Positions 59,901-64,000 of a stretch of DNA of 64,000 nt are shown here, in pieces. The position numbers and the translations under genes were made by a program. A model generated the notes under the pieces. That model was not told where the DNA came from and did no database searches. It saw only the letters and a program-made list of their open reading frames with translations. The first letter of the stretch is position 1. The number at the start of each line of letters is the position of its first letter. This DNA is from Arbacia lixula (Eukaryota; Echinodermata; Echinoidea; Arbacioida; Arbaciidae). The stretch covers positions 20,399,681 through 20,463,680 of the forward strand of contig OZ022591.1 in the NCBI GenBank assembly GCA_963669155.1, in the 5' to 3' direction.

Positions 59901-61667
59901 TTTTGTTTCCTTATTCTCCACCCCCTCCCCTATAGAATTGTGTATATATTTGGAGAGCCAGTGAATGAGACCATCCAAGACGTCACTCCTACCTTCCTGA
60001 CACCCAATGTACTAGCCACTCTCAGACAGGCAGACTACTATGCCAGGGAGGAACTCATGAACAGTGGTAAGTCCAGGGGGGTATTCTGAAAAAAAAGTTA
60101 GGATAAAAGATTCCACTTTTATTCAAATTCAAATGAGCTAGGAATGAGAATTTTATGTAAATGAGCACCAGACATAAAAATGTTATGCAAATGAGCTACA
60201 TCGGCATTCTGAAACACACTTAGGAAAAAAGTTGGGATAAAAGATAAAACTGCTCCTGAGCAATTTTATCTCCAGACGCAGACACCTAGATCCATTACAT
60301 TTCCATTGCAAAAAATAATTTGCACATTTTTTTCCATGCGCAAGTTTTCCATATATTAGAGGATAAAATTTTATTAAATATTCAAGATTTTACCGGTAGC
60401 TATACTTCAGTATTTGCGAAGGAGGTGAAGGCATACCAGTCAAATGAATTGAATTTATCTAGTTTACTGCTCACCTCTTCCTCTTTCTCATCCTTCCTTC
60501 TCCTTTTCTTATTTTTACCTTGTCTCCCTCCCATTTCTCACCTTCCTGTTATTTCCTAATTGTCTTTTCTGCTCACCTGCCCCCCCCCCACAAAAAAAAA
60601 ACACATACACACACACCCTCATCCCCCCTCACTATATTCCTCTTTCTCATCCTTTCTTCTCCTTTTTGATATTACTTATAAATCTTTGCATCCCTGCCTG
60701 TTGTGTCCTCACTGGTTGATTTTTTGTTTTTGTTCATCTCGTACCACCCCCCCCCTCTCCCCCAGGTTACTACAACAAGATCAGTCAGATGCCCGTCATC
60801 CTCAGTCCCGTCCACTTTGACCGGGATCCCATGATGCATCAGCCGTCCTGCCAGCGCAGCGTCACCATACGGACATTCATCACGAATGACTTCATGACCG
60901 GAGTCCCTGCTCAACCCGGCAAGCACCTACCAGAAGAGGTCAGCTTTGCTCCGTCCATGTTTTCTCACTTCGCTTTATATCCATGGAAAAATACCCAGTC
61001 TCAAGGGAAGGGGGAGGGGGATGTAGCCATCACAATGCAAAAGAGAGCCCCAATAGATTCAAGTGTCAATTTATTTATTTTGTACAATGTTACATTTGAT
61101 ATCAATTGAAGTCAAGTTGCGATCAATTTCCCCCTTTCAATCATCCCACCGCTATTGAGTGTTTCTATATTACCTCTGCACCAACAATGTCAGTGTCATT
61201 AGGCTGTGAGGATGTTTGGAGATTTGGAATATCTTATGCATTAACTTCAGAAATATTTAGAATAACAGAATTCATCTACTGACACATCTGTCATAATTTG
61301 GTAGATTCACAATACAGTTCAGCAACTGTTAGTTGCAGTTGACAGGCCTTCTTTCAACTTCGGGGTCGACATCACAACTTAGCACAAATGTACTCATCAG
61401 TGCCTAGCACCACAATTTGCTACCAACATGGGACACAGATTTTAACAATGGTGGACCCAGCTGTCTTACCGTCCAGCTTTTCTGCTGCAACCGATAGGTG
61501 GCGTACCATATTATGAATCCACTGAATTGATACATTTTCCTTTCTTGCTTTTTCTGTTTTGTTAGGTGATCCTGAAGATAGTCAACAGGGTGTCCAGCGT
61601 TCCGGGTGTCTCTCGAGTGATGTACGACCTCACCGCCAAGCCCCCAGGAACCACCGAATGGGAGTGA
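44860..61667 (+). CDS. GMP synthase (glutamine-hydrolysing), 16 coding exons
   Basis: Converts XMP, glutamine and ATP to GMP, the last step of de novo guanine nucleotide synthesis, in the cytosol and nucleus. Sixteen exons join in phase to 2055 bases, 684 residues (human enzyme 693). Class I glutaminase: oxyanion SGGP (65-68), nucleophile GICYG Cys94, His180 and Glu182 in QFHPE. ATP pyrophosphatase: P-loop SGGVDS (234-239), HIDNGF (259-264), [10 protein letters not shown] (357-366), KTHHND (379-384), [12 protein letters not shown] near 430. C-terminal dimerisation domain with [19 protein letters not shown] and the end KPPGTTEWE. All catalytic residues are present and no frame breaks occur, so the gene looks functional. 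The ATG at 44860 is the only one in the exon upstream of [12 protein letters not shown] non-coding exon lies upstream. Introns are filled with MITEs, a SINE and microsatellites. Confidence 0.97.
45451..45635. mobile_element. TA-flanked MITE in GMPS intron 1
   Basis: Ends ATACAGTGAAACCTGTCT and AGACAGGTTTGACTGTAT are inverted. Internal repeats ATAGACAGGT and GTGGCCAC. TA at both borders suggests a Tc1/mariner-type origin (inference). A fragment of the right end recurs at about 52930-52975. Confidence 0.7.
45955..45999 (+). repeat. 45-bp repeat upstream of GMPS exon 2
   Basis: TGCAACCGACAGGTGGCGCA continuing to GAATTGA. It matches 61486-61530 at 40 of 45 positions without gaps. Each copy ends exactly 35 bases before a coding-exon acceptor. 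Both copies read SINE/MITE-like but no class is recognised. Confidence 0.85.
46035..46126 (+). CDS. GMPS exon 2 (residues 30-60)
   Basis: From CTACCAG|GTGATT to CAA|GTAAGT, phase 2 at its end. [20 protein letters not shown] of the glutaminase domain. Confidence 0.95.
46315..46516 (+). mobile_element. tRNA-derived SINE candidate with (TCTAA)n tail
   Basis: GTGAGAGCTCTTGACTC...GGGTTCAAGCC resembles the 3' half of a tRNA with a B-box (46378-46388). It is followed by an unrelated body and a TCTAA pentamer tail (46483-46513). The A-box part is weak. Located in GMPS intron 2. Confidence 0.5.
46864..47426. mobile_element. TIR element with repeated TTAGCCCCGTACTAT motif
   Basis: Inverted termini TATGCTTTTCACACTGGCAA and complement bound about 560 bp. 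Inside, the 15-mer TTAGCCCCGTACTAT or close variants occurs about nine times (e.g. 46887, 46902, 46947, 47006, 47158, 47200, 47335), plus inverted at about 47385. Such repeated subterminal words often bind transposase. Non-autonomous, in GMPS intron 2. Confidence 0.8.
47635..47790. repeat. Dispersed repeat fragment (CCATGGTAAC type)
   Basis: Starts GGGCCCCGTTGCATAAAACT and contains the palindrome ACCATGGTAAC. Similar CCATGGTA palindromes recur at 53930-54025. No coding content. Confidence 0.45.
48305..48490 (+). pseudogene. Transposase-type zinc-finger fragment
   Basis: Reads [20 protein letters not shown] then [18 protein letters not shown] and stops. KW.W.W..., CxxC and xxYG match the N-terminal finger of hAT-like transposon proteins found widely in marine invertebrates. 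The downstream histidines are missing. Inside GMPS intron 2, no splice sites, so not part of GMPS. Confidence 0.4.
48826..48935 (+). mobile_element. hAT 3'-end fragment
   Basis: Matches 39548-39665 of the hAT element: AGTATGCA, ATTGCACAATTT, AAAAGTCCCTACCGTGGGAG, GACACCCCC, CTTCGCTCCCTCG. In GMPS intron 2. Confidence 0.7.
49111..49225 (+). CDS. GMPS exon 3 (residues 60-98)
   Basis: Acceptor GTGCAG, donor ATGCAG|GTAAGT, ends phase 0. Contains [17 protein letters not shown] and the nucleophile elbow GICYG with Cys94. Confidence 0.96.
49290..49560. repeat. (GACA)n / (GA)n compound microsatellite
   Basis: GACA, GA and longer 60-bp units (CAAACACAAACAGACA recurring) just after exon 3. Confidence 0.92.
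49600..49668. repeat. Poly-T followed by poly-G
   Basis: Long T tract with two interruptions, then about 17 G, in GMPS intron 3. Confidence 0.95.
49769..49866 (+). CDS. GMPS exon 4 (residues 99-131)
   Basis: Acceptor CTCACTAG, donor TTCCG|GTGAGC, ends phase 2. [20 protein letters not shown] of the glutaminase. Confidence 0.96.
50380..50800. repeat. Polypyrimidine CTC-rich tract in GMPS intron 4
   Basis: About 400 bases of CTCCTC/CCCCTCC with a few CACCACC, running to within 20 bases of the exon 5 acceptor. It serves as an exceptionally long pyrimidine tract. Confidence 0.95.
50812..50915 (+). CDS. GMPS exon 5 (residues 131-166)
   Basis: Acceptor CTCTCAG, donor GCCT|GTGAGT, ends phase 1. 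Encodes [16 protein letters not shown] of the glutaminase. Confidence 0.96.
51745..51938 (+). CDS. GMPS exon 6 (residues 166-230)
   Basis: Acceptor AATGCAG, donor GTACTG|GTGAGT, ends phase 0. Contains catalytic His180 and Glu182 (YGVQFHPEV) and the linker to the synthetase half ending NNKVL. Confidence 0.96.
52111..52295. mobile_element. Foldback MITE in GMPS intron 6 (A)
   Basis: Arms TTCGTAAGTTACGAA and ACTGGTGATCCCTTCTTG at the left pair with AAGAAGGGATCACCAGT and TAACTTACGAATAGCTT at the right. Poly-G precedes and CCCCC follows. Confidence 0.8.
52390..52690. mobile_element. Foldback MITE in GMPS intron 6 (B)
   Basis: GTGCTAAATTCACACTAGTT near 52485 pairs with AACTAGTGTGAATTTAGCAC near 52566, and the outer parts (AAGCAAATATGTAC, and GTATGTTTGATTCAGGG inverted) also pair. 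A related copy is at 53130-53400. Confidence 0.75.
53040..53093 (+). CDS. GMPS exon 7 (residues 231-248)
   Basis: 54 bases, phase 0 both ends, from TTTGTAG to AAAG|GTACAA. Encodes [18 protein letters not shown], the pyrophosphatase P-loop that grips ATP. Confidence 0.96.
53130..53400. mobile_element. Foldback MITE in GMPS intron 7
   Basis: Related to 52390-52690: AAGGTGCTAAATTCACACTA near 53224, later GCATGAATTAGGTGCTCTAT inverted, and GGGACCTTTTTGAAGTGTAC at the right. Confidence 0.7.
53568..53660. repeat. Hairpin in GMPS intron 7
   Basis: TTGGTAATGGGACAGACGA pairs with TCGTCTGTCCCGTTACCAA and the outer TTTGCCATA with TGTGGCAAA. A small palindromic MITE or hairpin repeat. Confidence 0.8.
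54114..54591. mobile_element. CRE-bearing TTAA MITE in GMPS intron 7
   Basis: Starts AGGGATGATCCACTCTGAAG, ends GGTGGACTATCCCT and is followed by TTAA (54592-54595). GTGACGTCAC is kept in the right arm (54454-54463) and lost in the left. Same family as 14881-15376. Confidence 0.8.
54691..54802 (+). CDS. GMPS exon 8 (residues 249-286)
   Basis: Acceptor AATCCACAG, donor TTAAAG|GTAAAC, ends phase 1. Encodes [16 protein letters not shown] of the nucleotide-binding fold. Confidence 0.96.
55356..55515. mobile_element. Short hAT-type MITE in GMPS intron 8
   Basis: 160 bp from CAGGCACGGATCCAGGATTT to AAATCCGCCACTA. The flanks CCATAGAT and CCATAGAC are an 8-bp duplication with one mismatch. No coding capacity. 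Confidence 0.75.
56043..56255 (+). CDS. GMPS exon 9 (residues 286-357)
   Basis: Acceptor CAACCTAG, donor CCAGG|GTAAGT, phase 1 in and out. [50 protein letters not shown]. Confidence 0.96.
56523..56741 (+). CDS. GMPS exon 10 (residues 357-430)
   Basis: Acceptor CTGAACAG, donor TTCCAG|GTGAGA, phase 1 in and out. [39 protein letters not shown] and HPFP. Confidence 0.97.
57165..57280 (+). CDS. GMPS exon 11 (residues 430-468)
   Basis: Acceptor TTGCCAG, donor ATAAG|GTACGC, ends phase 0. [20 protein letters not shown] at the start of the dimerisation part. Confidence 0.97.
57849..57974 (+). CDS. GMPS exon 12 (residues 469-510)
   Basis: Acceptor TCTTCCAG, donor ACAG|GTGGGT, phase 0 both ends. Includes the vertebrate-like insert region and [10 protein letters not shown]. 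Confidence 0.95.
58040..58140 (+). repeat. Fragment of dispersed repeat (TCCCATTTGCAAAA family)
   Basis: GTTCCATTTGCAGAAGTAAT, ATCAGCAGTATACCCAACAG and GATGTGTATGAACTCTCACA match the copies at 33590 and 62430. In GMPS intron 12. Confidence 0.65.
58733..58851 (+). CDS. GMPS exon 13 (residues 511-550)
   Basis: Acceptor TTTACCAG, donor AACAG|GTAAGG, ends phase 2. [20 protein letters not shown]. Confidence 0.96.
59137..59848. mobile_element. piggyBac-type MITE in GMPS intron 13
   Basis: Flanked by TTAA (59133-59136, 59849-59852). Termini CCCTAATCAGGCCGG and CCGGTGTGATTATGG are inverted. The CCC start next to TTAA fits the piggyBac superfamily. No transposase. Right-end fragment also at 40130-40307. 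Confidence 0.75.
59936..60066 (+). CDS. GMPS exon 14 (residues 550-594)
   Basis: Acceptor CCTATAG, donor AACAGTG|GTAAGT, ends phase 1. [20 protein letters not shown] and [16 protein letters not shown]. Confidence 0.96.
60766..60938 (+). CDS. GMPS exon 15 (residues 594-651)
   Basis: Acceptor CTCCCCCAG, donor AAGAG|GTCAGC, ends phase 0. [38 protein letters not shown], the XMP-binding and dimer-contact end of the enzyme. Confidence 0.97.
61486..61530 (+). repeat. 45-bp repeat upstream of GMPS exon 16
   Basis: Second copy of the repeat at 45955-45999 (5 mismatches, no gaps), again ending 35 bases before the acceptor. Confidence 0.85.
61566..61667 (+). CDS. GMPS exon 16, terminal (residues 652-684)
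   Basis: Acceptor TTTGTTAG, phase 0, [20 protein letters not shown] then [11 protein letters not shown] and TGA (61665-61667). The last residues equal the animal enzyme's end, so the stop is right. Confidence 0.97.
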   Translation: MILKIVNRVSSVPGVSRVMYDLTAKPPGTTEWE

Positions 61668-62370
61668 ACATTTGTAATGCCTCGGGACAAAGCGATTCCT
61701 GATGTGGACATGTCTTAACATGAAGTACAGAGCGTGGCAGGGATGTTCGTTTTGCTGTTTTACTTTTAAAGGATTGAGTGAAGAATTACAGCAAGGAGGA
61801 GTGTCAGGAATGAGCGAGGGGAAGGAGTAAGATGTTAAATAGTTGAAAAGTGTGTGGAGAAGACTAGTCCTTTTGTGGAAATCTCCCAACATGGCTGGAA
61901 TGTTGTATTTATAAAGACTTGCAAGAACAGCTAACTCAAGGAACAGTTAGGCATGTGCCCCATTCCCAGCAATGTGGGAATTTTGTGTGAAAGGAAACTT
62001 ACCGGTATATGACTTGAGAGTGAAAGAAAAACATACAAATCCTGTAAAGGAGGTTTGTTTTTCTTCACGGATGCTTGACCTATTAAATGCTGCAGAGATG
62101 TCCCTGTTGATTTTACAGAAGATGTTGCTGAATGCCTGTACCAACGAGGAGGGGGATGTTTGAGCAGCAGTAGAAGTATCATTCTCACCGTGCCGTGTGA
62201 ATGGAAACTGGAAGGCCAATCGGAGCAGTGAAATATGACAAGGATCTTTTGGAGTGGATTGTTGCCTCTTTGAAGTCATTTTATGAAGGGGTGTTATGCT
62301 GATGCAGAAGAAACCAATTAACCAAGAAGTCAAATAACATTCTCATTTGTTTGTTCACGGGGAAGCATAC
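61668..62370 (+). other. GMPS 3' UTR region
   Basis: Follows the stop. No AATAAA is seen close by. An ATTAAA variant lies at 62082-62087 and may serve as polyadenylation signal (weak). No other gene seen. Confidence 0.4.
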
Positions 62371-62375
62371 TATAC

Positions 62376-62840
62376 CCTCACAAAATAACTCTCTATCACC
62401 CATGGAGAAGGCAGTTTTAAGACAGGAAAACCCATTTGCAAAAGTCATAAAAATCAGAAGGAATCGGCAATATACCCTAACGATAACGTGTACGAAATCT
62501 CACAGTCGCAGCTTCACGATCCTTTTCAGGAAAAGTTAAAACCCAGTCTTGTTTACATATGAAACATAGCGACCTTGGTCTACATTCATATACCATAGTG
62601 CAATGTTCGCTCAGCTTTGTGTCGCTTGCCTCAATGCATCACTGTGTGTTGCGAGAAGCCGTGCAGTGCGCTATTGAGTATTGCGGTCTCCAGTCTCTAG
62701 GCTATAGGTTTTGGACAACCCGTCTAAAACCTAGAAATTAAGTAATCGCTTTACTTCTGCTTAAAGTCAGTTATCAGCTCTAATAATGTGAGGGAATGCC
62801 ATTAACAATATTTGCTTCCATTTTCCATAGTTTTTAACCC
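62376..62840 (+). repeat. Dispersed repeat (TCCCATTTGCAAAA family)
   Basis: Matches 33590-34020 in order: CCCATTTGCAAAAGTCATAA, AACGATAACGTGTACGA, GGTCTCCAGTCTCTAGGCTA, ending TTAAAGTCAG. No open frame. Confidence 0.7.
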
Positions 62841-62849
62841 CCCCCCCTG

Positions 62850-63028
62850 TTACACCCACAAATGTAATAATCGCCCACAAATGTAATAACGCCCACAAAT
62901 GTAATAACACTTTACCCACAAATGTAATAATTTCACCCACAAATGTAATAATGCACTTTACCCACAAATGTAATAATTTTGAACCACCCACAAATGTAAT
63001 AATCACTTTACCCACAAATGTAATAATT
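62850..63028 (+). repeat. Array of CCCACAAATGTAATAA with variable spacers
   Basis: Nine near-identical 16-mers CCCACAAATGTAATAA in 180 bp, separated by 2-10 bases (TCG, CG, CACTTTA, TTTCA, TGCACTTTA, TTTTGAAC, TCACTTTA). Reverse frames read repeated ITFVG. Not CRISPR: eukaryotic, spacers too short and themselves repeated. Confidence 0.9.
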
Positions 63029-63084
63029 TTTAGGGGATATTTTGTCGATTTTCTTCAAAACTGAAACCCTGTACTGATGCATCG

Positions 63085-64000
63085 GTATAGCGCGCAGTCT
63101 TTATTCCAGACCCAATTATAGGCCCGATCACCTTCTCTCTGTGGAATAACGTGAGAATGGAGTCTAGTCTTTCCTCCAGACCCGAAAATTTCAAAAATAA
63201 GAACGTAGTCTTTTTTCCAGACCCAATTATTTCATTTTTGGAATCTTCAAAACCAAGGCCCGATCGTCTTTATTTTTGTGGAATAACATGAGCATCGAGC
63301 CTAGTCTATCCTCCAGACCCGATGATTTAAAAAAAAAGAGCATAGTCTTTTTCAAGACCCAATTTTTTTCATTTTTGAATCTTCAAAACCAAGGCCCGAT
63401 CATCTTATTCCTGAGGGATAACCTGAGAATCGAGTCTAGTCTTTCCTCTAAATCCGATTATTAAAAAAAAAAATGAGAGCCTAGGCTTTTCTCCAGACCC
63501 GTTTCATTCATTTTTTTAAATCTTCAAAACCAAGGCCCCATCATTTCACTCCTGGAGAATAACATGAACATTGAGTCTAGCCTTTCCTCCAGGCCTGGTT
63601 ATTTCAAAAGTAAGAGTGTAGTCTTTTCTCCAGACCCAATTATTTCATTTTTTTTCAATTCTTCAAAATCAAGACCCTGTCATCTTATTCTTATGAAATA
63701 ACATGAGAATCAAGCCTAGTCCTTCCTCCAGATCCGATTATTTCAAAATTAAGAGCGTAGTCTTTTCTCCAGACGCAATTATTTCATTTTTTCAAATGTT
63801 CAAAACCAAGGCCCCATTATATTTTTCTTGTGGAATAACATGGTAATCGAGCCTAGTCTTTCCTCCAGACCCGAGTAGTTAAAAAATAAGAGTGTAGTCT
63901 TTTTCCAGACCCAATTATTTCGTTTTTTTTAAATCTGCAAAACCAAGGCCCTATCATCTTATTCTTGTGGAATAACATGGTAATCAAGCCTAGTCTTTCC
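63085..64000 (+). repeat. Tandem array, about 137-bp dimeric unit
   Basis: About 6.5 units. The word AAAACCAAGGCCC recurs at about 63249, 63385, 63536, 63665 (altered), 63802 and 63939. Each unit holds two related halves built on TAGTCTTTCCTCCAGACCC and TTATTTCA. It continues past the window end. No coding potential, likely a satellite. Confidence 0.92.

Noticed and set aside
62850-63028. CRISPR array
   Set aside because: Animal genome, spacers of 2-10 bases that repeat each other, no cas genes.

Overview
This is eukaryotic, intron-rich, AT-rich animal DNA. It has a standard genetic code, GT-AG introns of about 0.3-4 kb, abundant microsatellites, many long G/C homopolymers, a 200-base N gap (5766-5965), and dense DNA transposons and LINE pieces. 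The coding and repeat style suggests a marine invertebrate, most likely a deuterostome such as an echinoderm. That placement is inference, not proof. Layout: 1-12.8 kb holds no gene I can support, only simple repeats, short foldbacks and an inverted G-rich/C-rich repeat around the assembly gap. About 12.9-17.8 kb is a nearly complete APE-type non-LTR retrotransposon (CR1/Jockey supergroup) with two one-base frameshifts, both in A runs, and a TTAA-flanked MITE inserted in its ORF. 18.5-22.7 kb is a nest of MITEs, including a foldback element with a 10-bp target duplication that itself contains a second foldback element. 23.1-31.4 kb (+ strand) carries the 3' part of a gene for a single-pass membrane protein: the end of a CUB-like domain, a Pro/Ser/Thr stalk, a transmembrane helix and a short tail. 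Its introns hold a 1.4-kb Helentron-like repeat and an intact antisense LINE ORF1. 31.4-40.7 kb is repeats: a second 2.4-kb Helentron-like copy and a 1.9-kb hAT element with a perfect 8-bp target duplication. 40.8-61.7 kb (+ strand) is the complete GMP synthase gene (GMPS): a candidate promoter and 5' UTR exon near 40.8-41.0 kb, then 16 coding exons whose splice phases all agree, giving 684 residues. 61.7-64 kb is the 3' UTR and repeats, ending in a 137-bp tandem array that runs off the window. GMP synthase performs the last step of de novo GMP synthesis: the glutaminase half releases ammonia from glutamine and the ATP-pyrophosphatase half aminates XMP to GMP. Nothing links the membrane protein gene to it functionally. 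They are neighbours on the same strand. The most unusual material is in the repeats: Helentron-like elements with tandem arrays of perfect DR1 nuclear-receptor half-sites, MITEs with a perfect CRE palindrome in each arm, and one 45-bp repeat exactly 35 bp upstream of two different GMPS 3' splice sites.
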